Positions 54,040 to 62,249 of a stretch of DNA of 64,000 nt are shown here, piece by piece. The translations under genes were made by a program, and so were the position numbers. The notes beneath the pieces were generated by a model. The model worked only from the letters and a program-made list of their open reading frames with translations. It had not been told where the DNA came from and ran no database searches. Location of the stretch: NCBI GenBank assembly GCA_011389745.1, contig JAABTQ010000007.1:1-64000 (forward strand), written 5' to 3'. Numbering within the stretch: position 1 is the first letter of the stretch; every line of letters begins with the position of its first letter. The stretch comes from Desulfobacteraceae bacterium (GTDB taxonomy: Bacteria; Desulfobacterota; Desulfobacteria; Desulfobacterales; SKZT01).

Positions 54040-55563
54040 TTAATACGCCTTGGCAAAAACAACTCGTTGGGTGCTTTTATTCCCGCAGCAGATGCAGCTG
54101 CCGTTATCCCCGTTTTCATCTGTTAAAGGAATACACCGTATGGTTACACTGAGGTCATTTTTGATTTTTGTTTCACAATCTCCGGAACCGCACCAGTGTG
54201 AATATGAAAAGCCGCCATGAATTTCAGACGGTTCTTTGCTTTTTGGCGTAAAATAATCATAAAAAGTTTTTGAATCATCAATGGTGTGGGTATTTTCTTT
54301 CAAATAAATGCGTGCCCGTGAGAAAAGATTTTTCTGAATTTCATCGAGCATCAGTGTGATTTCGGCCACAAACCGATCCCGTGGCATAGACTTCTTTTCA
54401 CGAATACCGAGGTCCCGCCTTCCGACAAAAACCGAGTTGCCGGCAATATCCCTGGGGCCGATCTCAACGCGAACCGGAACCCCTTTTTTGATCCATTCCC
54501 ATCCTCTGGCACCCCCGATGTCGCGATCATCAATTTCAACGCGAATTTTTTTATGATCATAAAATTGATCGGTTAATTCTTTGGAGAGGTTTGCAGTAAA
54601 TTCCATCACTTTGGTCCGTTCTTCGGGATTTTTGAAAATCGGCAATAAAACAACATGGGCAGATGCCACCCGGGGCGGCATGATTATACCGTCGTCATCG
54701 CCATGGGTCATGATGACTCCTCCGATCAGTCGTGTCGATGCGCCCCAGGAAGTTGTCCATGCAAACTCTTCTTTTTCTTCTGCATTTTGAAAACGGATTC
54801 CGGATGCTTTTGAAAAATTCTGGCCAAGAAAATGAGAGGTTCCGGCCTGAAGAGCCTTTCTGTCCTGCATCAGAGCCTCGATACAAAGAGTGTCCACAGC
54901 TCCGGGAAACCTTTCCAGAGGGGTTTTTCTTCCTCGAACAACCGGCATTGCCAGATAGTCTTCCGCAAGCTTTGCATAAATATCAAGCATCAATTGAGTA
55001 CGTTCCATGGCTTCTTGTGCGGTGGCATGGGCCGTATGTCCCTCCTGCCATAAGAACTCGCTGGTTCTCAGAAACATCCGCGTGCGCATTTCCCATCGGA
55101 CTACATTTGCCCACTGATTGATCAGAAGCGGCAGATCCCGATAGCTGTTAACCCATCTGGCAAAGGAGTCTCCGATAATGGTTTCGGAAGTGGGTCGCAC
55201 GATCAGAGGTTCAGTAAGGGGGCCCGCTGGTACTAATCCCCCTTCAGGTCCTTTTTCCAGACGGTGATGAGTGACAACGGCGCATTCTTTGGCAAAACCC
55301 TCGACATGTTCAGCTTCTTTTTCAAGAAAAGAAAGGGGTATAAACAGTGGGAAATAGGCATTCTTAACTCCTGTCTCCTTGAACATGCCGTCAAGGGAGT
55401 TTACGATATTTTCCCAGAGTGCATATCCCCACGGCTTGATGACCATACATCCTCTGACCACGGATCGTTCCGCTAAATCCGATGCTTTGATAACTTGCTG
55501 GTACCATTCCGGGTAATCTTGTTCCCTTGTGGGTGAAATTGCTGTTTTTACCACTTTGGCCAT
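54040..55563 (-). CDS. proS: Prolyl-tRNA synthetase, archaeal/eukaryotic-like type
   Basis: The 507-residue class II synthetase has AYFPLFIPLSFLEKEAEHVE, RPTSETIIGDSFARWVNSYR (motif 2 region), LWQEGHTAHAT and the C-terminal Zn-like tail CICCGNKSTQRVVFAKAY. The length and ending Tyr match the ProRS form without the editing insert, common in archaea and some bacteria. It charges tRNA-Pro. Confidence 0.95.
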   Translation of the reverse strand: MAKVVKTAISPTREQDYPEWYQQVIKASDLAERSVVRGCMVIKPWGYALWENIVNSLDGMFKETGVKNAYFPLFIPLSFLEKEAEHVEGFAKECAVVTHHRLEKGPEGGLVPAGPLTEPLIVRPTSETIIGDSFARWVNSYRDLPLLINQWANVVRWEMRTRMFLRTSEFLWQEGHTAHATAQEAMERTQLMLDIYAKLAEDYLAMPVVRGRKTPLERFPGAVDTLCIEALMQDRKALQAGTSHFLGQNFSKASGIRFQNAEEKEEFAWTTSWGASTRLIGGVIMTHGDDDGIIMPPRVASAHVVLLPIFKNPEERTKVMEFTANLSKELTDQFYDHKKIRVEIDDRDIGGARGWEWIKKGVPVRVEIGPRDIAGNSVFVGRRDLGIREKKSMPRDRFVAEITLMLDEIQKNLFSRARIYLKENTHTIDDSKTFYDYFTPKSKEPSEIHGGFSYSHWCGSGDCETKIKNDLSVTIRCIPLTDENGDNGSCICCGNKSTQRVVFAKAY

Positions 55564-55566
55564 GTG

Positions 55567-56652
55567 TTAATCCTGTCTCCTTTCCTTTTCAAGTGCTGCA
55601 ACCTCTTTTAATAATACATCAACAAGTTGTTCCTGAGGAAATTTTTTTACAATCTTTCCGTGTTTAAATAAAATTCCGACTCCGTCTCCTCCGGCAATTC
55701 CAACATCAGCCTCACGTGCCTCTCCGGGACCATTGACGACGCATCCCATGATGGCAATTTTGGCAGGTAATAAACAGGTCATCAATGAATCTTCAACCTT
55801 TTCGACAATACCAAACAGATCGATATTGCACCTTCCACATGTGGGACATGAAATGATTTCAGGGCCGCGCCGGCGAATCCCCAAAGCTTTTAGTATTTCA
55901 TAGGCCACCCGAACTTCTTCAACAGGATCGCGTGTGAGAGATACCCGGATAGTATCTCCGATACCATCGGCCAAAAGCGTTCCAATGCCCAAAGATGATT
56001 TGACAATTCCCGAATATAAAGAACCTGCTTCGGTAACACCCACATGCAAAGGAAAATCCGTTGATGATGAAAGGAGTCGGTAGGCATCTACAGTTCGAGC
56101 TACATCGGACGCTTTAATTGAAAGTTTAATCCGATCAAATCCAAAGGAGGTTATAAGGTCGATGTGTCTTAGAGCACTTTCGACCATGGCTTCAGCAGTT
56201 ACTTTTCCAAACTTTTTTAAAAGCTCTTTTTCCAAGGATCCTGAATTGACCCCAATGCGAATTGACACATTCCTGTCTTTAGCACAGTCAACCACCGCTC
56301 TGACATTTTGAATGCTTCCGATATTTCCCGGGTTTATGCGAAGAGCATCTGCACCGGCCTTTAAGGAATCCATGGCCAACCGATAATCAAAGTGAATATC
56401 AGCTATAAGTGGAATCGATATTTCTTTTTTAATTTCAGAAATGGCCATGGCGGCTTTCTTATCGGGAACCGCCACCCGGACAATTTCGCAGCCGGCTGAT
56501 TGCAAACGATTTATTTGGGATACCGTTGCTGAAATGTCATGGGTATGGGTGTTGGTCATGGACTGAACCGATATTGGCGCGTCCCCGCCGACAGCTACAG
56601 TACCCACTTGAATTTGGCGTGTCTTCTTTCTTTTTTGAATAAATGGGGCCAT
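55567..56652 (-). CDS. ispG: 4-hydroxy-3-methylbut-2-en-1-yl diphosphate synthase
   Basis: The 361-residue protein has QVGTVAVGGDAPISVQSMTN, PLIADIHFDYRLAMDSLKAG, RINPGNIGS and the Cys set CPTCGRCN ... GCVVNGPGEA for its [4Fe-4S] cluster. It makes HMBPP from MEcPP in the MEP isoprenoid pathway. proS follows after a 3-base gap. Confidence 0.96.
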   Translation of the reverse strand: MAPFIQKRKKTRQIQVGTVAVGGDAPISVQSMTNTHTHDISATVSQINRLQSAGCEIVRVAVPDKKAAMAISEIKKEISIPLIADIHFDYRLAMDSLKAGADALRINPGNIGSIQNVRAVVDCAKDRNVSIRIGVNSGSLEKELLKKFGKVTAEAMVESALRHIDLITSFGFDRIKLSIKASDVARTVDAYRLLSSSTDFPLHVGVTEAGSLYSGIVKSSLGIGTLLADGIGDTIRVSLTRDPVEEVRVAYEILKALGIRRRGPEIISCPTCGRCNIDLFGIVEKVEDSLMTCLLPAKIAIMGCVVNGPGEAREADVGIAGGDGVGILFKHGKIVKKFPQEQLVDVLLKEVAALEKERRQD

Positions 56653-56880
56653 GGTTTCATCTTTTATTGTTTAAGATGGAATTAAAAAATATTTTCTAAC
56701 AGACCTGTTATACGTATTCAAGTGAAATGAGCGGAGTATTTTTTTAAAATAATTTTTAATGCCTTGAGCTTTTTGTGCCTGGATTGGTTGAAGATCTTCA
56801 GGAACTGTCCGGCCGAATAATACCAAGTTTACATTTTTCACTTCCTGGGATATAAAATTATCCTCATTATCTGTGTAAAA

Positions 56881-57789
56881 ATGCTAAAAAACAAAAGGTT
56901 TGAAACTCAATTGAATAAAAAATTTAAAATTCCGGTTCAAAAATTTATAGAGGATTTAAACGATAGTCAGTTATCTGATCAGAACGTCATGGAAAAGTAC
57001 GGATTGGACCATCGGCAAATGGTTTTTGTCCTGGGAAAACTGGCTGAATCCAGAAGGATTTCCTTCAAACGAGTCGTATTGATTATCAGGGAATATCTGG
57101 ATGGGGGAGAGCTGATAAAAGCTGAAATTTGTCTTAAGATTATAAAAAAATATTTTGCCGGTATCTGGGGTGTTCAGGCGATAGTCAAGGGGCTTGAACA
57201 GGATTTGCTATCAGTGAAATGCCGGACGGCATTTAAACAAAAGATGGATGAAAAATCCAAAAGCCTTGAACACTTCAGGTTGGAATACCCTGGAACCTTT
57301 CTGCACCCCGCGGTTGAATCTTCGATCAAAGTTTTAGACTATTACATGGACAAAATACTTGAAAAGGAACGGGTTGACACCAATATTTTAAAACTTTTGG
57401 ATGCCCAATCACGGCTGAAAATCTATCCTAAATATGCTCACCGTTTTGCCAAATTCGATCCAATTGAAGCCACGCGGTTTTGGCACTATATTTCCCTTAA
57501 ATTGTTTGCTCAAGAAAAAATCAGTCATTTCATGATCCGGGGCGTAATGGATCCCGATACTCGTGATGTTTGTATGCATTTGGATGGAACTCGCCTTTCG
57601 GTCAATGAAGCCATGTTGAAAGCTGTTGAAGAAAATATGTCAGGAAAACTTTTAACTGTGACTTATTTTCCGGTATTAATGGATGTTGAAGATTTTTCCA
57701 TGGAGCACAAAGCCAACGTATTAATGGAAAATGGCTGGTATCTTCCTCCCTTTTGTGAAAACTGTCGTTGTCAGATTTTTCCGTGTTAA
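56881..57789 (+). CDS. Solitary protein with MuF-like C-terminal domain
   Basis: The 302-residue protein has an N-terminal, mostly helical region of about 215 residues that I do not recognise. The C-terminus shows the pattern of phage Mu gpF/head-morphogenesis domains: MDPDTRDVCMHLDG (residues 223-236), a helical spacer and PPFCENCRC (289-297). In phages this domain belongs to minor head proteins; it also occurs in toxin-loading MuF proteins. No phage gene is nearby. No ribosome site precedes ATG 56881, so the start could be later. It may be a domesticated phage gene or an independent family with a Cys/His metal site. Confidence 0.55.
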   Translation: MLKNKRFETQLNKKFKIPVQKFIEDLNDSQLSDQNVMEKYGLDHRQMVFVLGKLAESRRISFKRVVLIIREYLDGGELIKAEICLKIIKKYFAGIWGVQAIVKGLEQDLLSVKCRTAFKQKMDEKSKSLEHFRLEYPGTFLHPAVESSIKVLDYYMDKILEKERVDTNILKLLDAQSRLKIYPKYAHRFAKFDPIEATRFWHYISLKLFAQEKISHFMIRGVMDPDTRDVCMHLDGTRLSVNEAMLKAVEENMSGKLLTVTYFPVLMDVEDFSMEHKANVLMENGWYLPPFCENCRCQIFPC

Positions 57790-57894
57790 TAAAAGGGCTT
57801 TACAACAAGATGATTAAATGTGACGGTGGTTTATCCTGTTGTAATTGTGATGGATTCCAAACGGTTTTATGAGGATTATAATTTTATGTTTTCA

Positions 57895-57923
57895 TTGACA
57901 AAAAGCAAGTTCTTATCTTATCT
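57895..57923 (+). promoter_or_regulatory. Putative promoter of the TAXI-TRAP operon
   Basis: TTGACA (57895-57900), 17-base spacer, TTATCT (57918-57923), about 92 bases before the binding-protein start. Confidence 0.55.
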
Positions 57924-58014
57924 TGAATCTTGAAAATCCGTCATAGACAGTATGACAAATTGTCCAGGGAGTAAAGTTATTTTCTTGAAACTGACAATCT
58001 TATGGAGGTGGATT

Positions 58015-58974
58015 ATGTTTGGTGGCAAGTGGTTTTTATCTTTGGTTATCGCTCTTGGTCTGGCGTTTTCCGCACCCCAGGCCATGGCCAAGCAGGACAT
58101 CCTTTTCGGCGGGGCAGCCATTACCGGAGTGTATTACCAGGTAGCCCTGCAGATCAGCAACATCATGAACAAGCACATGGGAGATAAGTACAACTACATT
58201 GGTCGCCCCACGGGCGGATCGGTGTTCAACATCAATGCCCTGGATCGGGTGGCGTTCGACTTTGCTGTGGCCCAGTCCGACCGCAACTGGCAGGGCTTCA
58301 ACGGCGCTTCGGACTGGGAAGGCAAGCCTGTTCAGGGGCTACGCAGCGTATTCAGTATGCATCCGGAAACCGTGATGCTTGTTACCCGCAAGGATACAGG
58401 TATTAAAAGCGTTGAGGATCTGAAGGGCAAGAGGGTGAACATCGGTAACCCCGGCTCAGGCCAGCGCGGCAATGCTGAGGATGTACTCCGGATGTATGGA
58501 TTGGATTTCACGAAGGATTTCAGAGCTGAGGCCTTGCAGCAGGCCGAGGCTTCCCGGGCCCTGGTGGACCAGAAGATAGATGCTTTCTTCTACACCGTGG
58601 GCAATCCCTCTGCGGCCCTTGAAGAGCCGGCTCAGTCTGTGGACCTGGACATAATCCCCTTGAATTCCGATGCCGTCAAAGCGTTCGTGGTCGAGCATCC
58701 TTACTACATCATGACCAAGATCCCCGCGGACACCTACCGGGGCATTGACAAGGATATTGAGACCTATGCTGTGACCGCAACAGTAGTGACCAATGAAGAG
58801 GTATCTGAAGAGGTCGTCTATGACATGGTCAAGACCACCTTTGAGAACCTGGATGAGCTACGTGCCTCCCATGCAGCATTTCGCAATCTGAACCCCGAAG
58901 AAATGCTCAAGGGCCTCTCCGCCCCCTTGCACCCGGGCGCTGAGAAGTACTACAAGGAAAAAGGCTTGATGTAG
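58015..58974 (+). CDS. TAXI-family TRAP transporter solute-binding protein
   Basis: The 319-residue periplasmic protein has a signal peptide cleaved after AMA (about residue 24) and the TAXI-type start ILFGGAAITGVYYQVALQIS. The family binds organic acids or amino acids such as glutamate. ATG 58015 follows TATGGAGGTG. The coding sequence is clearly GC-richer than neighbouring genes (hand count of bases 58201-58260: 39 of 60 G/C; bases 57601-57660: 21 of 60). Confidence 0.92.
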   Translation: MFGGKWFLSLVIALGLAFSAPQAMAKQDILFGGAAITGVYYQVALQISNIMNKHMGDKYNYIGRPTGGSVFNINALDRVAFDFAVAQSDRNWQGFNGASDWEGKPVQGLRSVFSMHPETVMLVTRKDTGIKSVEDLKGKRVNIGNPGSGQRGNAEDVLRMYGLDFTKDFRAEALQQAEASRALVDQKIDAFFYTVGNPSAALEEPAQSVDLDIIPLNSDAVKAFVVEHPYYIMTKIPADTYRGIDKDIETYAVTATVVTNEEVSEEVVYDMVKTTFENLDELRASHAAFRNLNPEEMLKGLSAPLHPGAEKYYKEKGLM

Positions 58975-58991
58975 AAAAATTTTAGGCATAC

Positions 58992-59014
58992 AAAGGGGTC
59001 TTTGTGGCCCCTTT
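58992..59014 (+). terminator. Intercistronic hairpin between TAXI genes
   Basis: AAAGGGG (58992-58998) pairs with CCCCTTT (59008-59014); TC/GG extends the stem, loop TTTGT, then TTACTT. It may attenuate transcription so that binding protein exceeds permease. Confidence 0.65.
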
Positions 59015-59082
59015 TTACTTCTTGGTGGCGTGTTCATCAGCTTATTTTTAATGTGAATTATTGAAGAAATGGGGATGGGGAC

Positions 59083-61311
59083 ATGAGCAACCAGCAGGTT
59101 CAGACATCGTCTGAAAAGGGGAAATTAAAGCGTGATCCAAGGCTTCGGAAATCCGCCGAGGACATGGTGGCCATGGTTGAAGCCGGTGCCAGAGAACCCA
59201 AAAACCCCATTGCGGCCTGGCTTATTACGCTTCTTTGCCTTGGATGGTCCCTTTATCAGCTCTACATTGCCTATATGCCGATTAATTCGCACATTGCCCG
59301 CGCCTGGCATTTGGGATTTGCGATTTGTTTGGCATTTTTAGCTTATCCTGCATACAAGCAGTATAGGCCGCCAATTTGGGTCAAGGTGACCCAAAGGGTT
59401 GTGCCCAGTCTCACCAGCCGCTCCATCCGCACCTATATTCCAATTTACGATATAATCTTCGCGATCATGGCCACCTCCGCGGCCTTGTATATCTGGTGGG
59501 ACTACGGCGGACTGATCAATCGCCAGGGACTGCCGTCCCATTTAGATATTTGGATGGGGTTGATCTTAATCGTTTTATTATTAGAAGCGGCGCGTCGCTC
59601 TTTGGGGCCTGCGTTGGCCATCCTGGCGGTCATGTTCCTTGTATACACATTTTTTGGCCCCTATCTGCCTGAGGTACTCCGACACCGCGGGGTGCCTCTG
59701 GATTTTGTAATTAGTGACATGTACTTATCCACCACGGGCATTTTCGGCGTGCCTTTGGGTGTGTCAACGGATTTCGTTTTCCTTTTCGTTCTTTTCGGGG
59801 CGCTTCTTGACCGTGCCGGAGGCGGGAAATATTTCATTGATGTGGCTTTTTCCGCCCTGGGTACCTTCCGAGGCGGACCGGCAAAGGCCGCTGTTGCGGC
59901 TTCGGGGCTGACCGGTTTGGTTTCAGGGTCGTCTATTGCCAATACCGTGACCACGGGAACCTTCACCATCCCTTTGATGAAAAAGGTCGGGTTTCCGGCG
60001 CACAAGGCAGCGGCCGTGGAAGTAGCCGCTTCTACCAACGGCCAGCTCATGCCGCCGATTATGGGCGCGGCTGCGTTCATCATGGCCGAGATCGTCGGCG
60101 TGCCATACCTGGACGTGGTCCGTGCGGCCATATTACCTGCCCTTATTTCCTACATGGCGCTTTTTTACGTGGTGCATATCGAGGCATTAAAATTGGGAAT
60201 AAAAGCTATTCCCCGCAAAGAACTGCCGCCCTTTGGCAAGACCCTTCTCCGGGGCTTTCATTTCATCATCCCCCTGGCCGTGCTTATCTATTATCTGGTC
60301 ATATTGCGTCGGTCACCGGTGACTTCAGCCCTGCTGGCCGTAGAGGCTATCATCGTTATCATGCTCGTACAGCGTCCGATCATTGCCTTTCTCTCCTTTG
60401 GCGCGCATCGTAAAACCGGCACCTTAAACAGGGATGTGGAACTGAAAGGTTTTTTGCTCAAGGCCGCATGGGAGGGGGTTAAGGATGTTTGGAGCGGCTT
60501 GATTATGGGCGCAAGGAACATGATTTCCGTGGGCGTGGCCACAGCTACGGCCGGTATCATTGTTGGCGTGGTGACCATCACGGGTTTGGTGGGCCGCTTT
60601 ATTACTCTTATCGACACCATTTCCATGGGCAACATTGTGCTCATGCTCATATTTACGGCTATTACCTGCCTGATCCTTGGCATGGGTATGCCCACCACGG
60701 CCAACTACATCATCATGGCCACCCTGACCGCCCCGGTCATTGTTCAGCTGGGTGCGGACGCCGGACTGGTCTTTCCGCTGCTTGCGGCCCATCTTTTCGT
60801 GTTTTATTTCGGCATCCTTGCCGATGACACACCGCCGGTGGGTCTGGCCGCCTATGCCGGAGCGGCCATCGCCCGCACTGATCCGATCAAGACGGGCCTG
60901 CAGGGCTTTGCCTACGACCTGCGTACAGCTATTCTTCCGTTTATTTTTATATTCAATACCGAATTGTTGATGATCAAGGACCTGACCGCAAACGGCGATA
61001 TCATCTGGATGACCAATCCACTACGAATCGGCTGGTTGTTTTTTTCCGCGTTGATTGCCATGTTCGCATTTGCTTCAGCCTTGATGGGTTTTTTGGCGGA
61101 CCGATGCAATATCCTGGAGCGGTTGCTGCTTTTCGGGGTTTGTGTAACCACATTTAAAGCATCGATGATTGAGGCCTATGTGCCCTTGGGGCCCTATGGC
61201 CTCCAGGTTATCGGGGTAAGCGCCTATTTTTTAATATTTTTCTGGCAGCGATTCCGAGTCAGGAAACGAAAGGCGCTGAACGGAATCATTAAATCGGGGA
61301 GGAAGGTTTAA
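59083..61311 (+). CDS. TAXI-type TRAP transporter fused DctQ-DctM permease
   Basis: The 742-residue membrane protein merges the small (DctQ) and large (DctM) TRAP subunits: four early TM helices, then the DctM repeats with GLTGLVSGSSIANTVTTGTF, AASTNGQLMPPIMGAAAFIM and GMGMPTTANYI. It uses the sodium gradient to import the ligand brought by the TAXI protein. The start has only a weak GGGGATGGGG context. The usp gene follows immediately. Confidence 0.93.
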   Translation: MSNQQVQTSSEKGKLKRDPRLRKSAEDMVAMVEAGAREPKNPIAAWLITLLCLGWSLYQLYIAYMPINSHIARAWHLGFAICLAFLAYPAYKQYRPPIWVKVTQRVVPSLTSRSIRTYIPIYDIIFAIMATSAALYIWWDYGGLINRQGLPSHLDIWMGLILIVLLLEAARRSLGPALAILAVMFLVYTFFGPYLPEVLRHRGVPLDFVISDMYLSTTGIFGVPLGVSTDFVFLFVLFGALLDRAGGGKYFIDVAFSALGTFRGGPAKAAVAASGLTGLVSGSSIANTVTTGTFTIPLMKKVGFPAHKAAAVEVAASTNGQLMPPIMGAAAFIMAEIVGVPYLDVVRAAILPALISYMALFYVVHIEALKLGIKAIPRKELPPFGKTLLRGFHFIIPLAVLIYYLVILRRSPVTSALLAVEAIIVIMLVQRPIIAFLSFGAHRKTGTLNRDVELKGFLLKAAWEGVKDVWSGLIMGARNMISVGVATATAGIIVGVVTITGLVGRFITLIDTISMGNIVLMLIFTAITCLILGMGMPTTANYIIMATLTAPVIVQLGADAGLVFPLLAAHLFVFYFGILADDTPPVGLAAYAGAAIARTDPIKTGLQGFAYDLRTAILPFIFIFNTELLMIKDLTANGDIIWMTNPLRIGWLFFSALIAMFAFASALMGFLADRCNILERLLLFGVCVTTFKASMIEAYVPLGPYGLQVIGVSAYFLIFFWQRFRVRKRKALNGIIKSGRKV

Positions 61312-61785
61312 ATGTACAAGCGCATTCTGGTTCCTATTGACCTGCAGGAGGAGGAGCGTGTTCGTCGTCTGGCCCTGTATCGAGCGGTGGAAATGTGCCG
61401 ATTCTATCAGTCCTCGTTGTATGTGCTCACCGTAGTGCCGGACATGGGCATGCCCATTGTTGCCCACTATTTTCCGCCGGATGCCGGCGACAAGATCGTG
61501 GCTGAGGCCGAGCACATGCTCCATGAAATGGTGGGCGCCTACATTCCCGAGGACATTGACATAAACCATGTGGTGGCCCAGGGAACCATCCACAGACGCA
61601 TTCTGCGTATGGCCGAGAAAATCGATGCGGACCTGATCATCATGCCGGCGCACCGGATGAAGCTGCAGGACTATCTGCTGGGCACAAACACGGCACGGGT
61701 GGTTCGCCATGCCAAATGTTCCGTGCTCGTGGTGCGTTGCGACAAACCGGAGAACTATGAACTGTACCAGCCGGGGGAAAGTTGA
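61312..61785 (+). CDS. Universal stress protein (UspA family), TRAP-linked
   Basis: The 157-residue protein has a Usp fold: YKRILVPIDLQEEERVRRLA at the N-terminus and GTNTARVVRHAKCSVLVVRC near the end. It starts directly at the end of the permease gene, so it is in the same operon, as with TeaD, which regulates the ectoine TRAP transporter TeaABC in Halomonas. The GxxG of the usual ATP motif is replaced by PAHRM, so ATP binding may be altered. Confidence 0.88.
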   Translation: MYKRILVPIDLQEEERVRRLALYRAVEMCRFYQSSLYVLTVVPDMGMPIVAHYFPPDAGDKIVAEAEHMLHEMVGAYIPEDIDINHVVAQGTIHRRILRMAEKIDADLIIMPAHRMKLQDYLLGTNTARVVRHAKCSVLVVRCDKPENYELYQPGES

Positions 61786-61941
61786 TTTTTTGCAGAGGTT
61801 TATGCAGGTGTTGTCTGTCTCCATTGGGCGGTGAAAATTGACATTCGTGCTTTTGTGAATAAGATTTAAAAAATACCAGGATTTGAAAAATTCAGTTTAA
61901 AATTTGGACAACAAATAAGACCAAAAAAAGGAGGCAAAAAA

Positions 61942-62172
61942 ATGGTTACCCCTCATACAAAACTGGTTAATCTGGAAATGATCAATACACTGACGGATGG
62001 ATGCCCCGGTTGTGGAAGGCCTTTTAATCTGGGTGATTCGGTAGTCATGGCCTGCGGAGCGTGGGAGGGCGGTCCTAAATATATTCATGAAAATGAAGCG
62101 GTTTTTGATCCCAGGACCTCGACTTATGTGGAAAGAAAATGTTTTGAAGCCGGAAGAGAACCCGGATTATAA
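61942..62172 (+). CDS. Small CxxC protein, 76 residues
   Basis: The protein has DGCPGCGRPFNLGDSVVMAC near residue 19, then GGPKYIHENEAVFDPRTST and a final YVERKCFEAG. The CxxC plus later Cys and His suggest a Zn ribbon. A strong AAAGGAGG site lies eight bases before the ATG. Function unknown. Confidence 0.75.
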   Translation: MVTPHTKLVNLEMINTLTDGCPGCGRPFNLGDSVVMACGAWEGGPKYIHENEAVFDPRTSTYVERKCFEAGREPGL

Positions 62173-62249
62173 TCAGGGTTTACGGACAAGCCTATAACAT
62201 TGACAGGCAAGCTGTTTGTTTATTTGATTCTGGAACTGTATTGAAAATC

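Noticed and set aside
59661-60131. Long reverse ORFs within the TRAP permease gene
   Set aside because: GC-rich third positions leave antisense frames open; the forward frame is clearly a TRAP permease.
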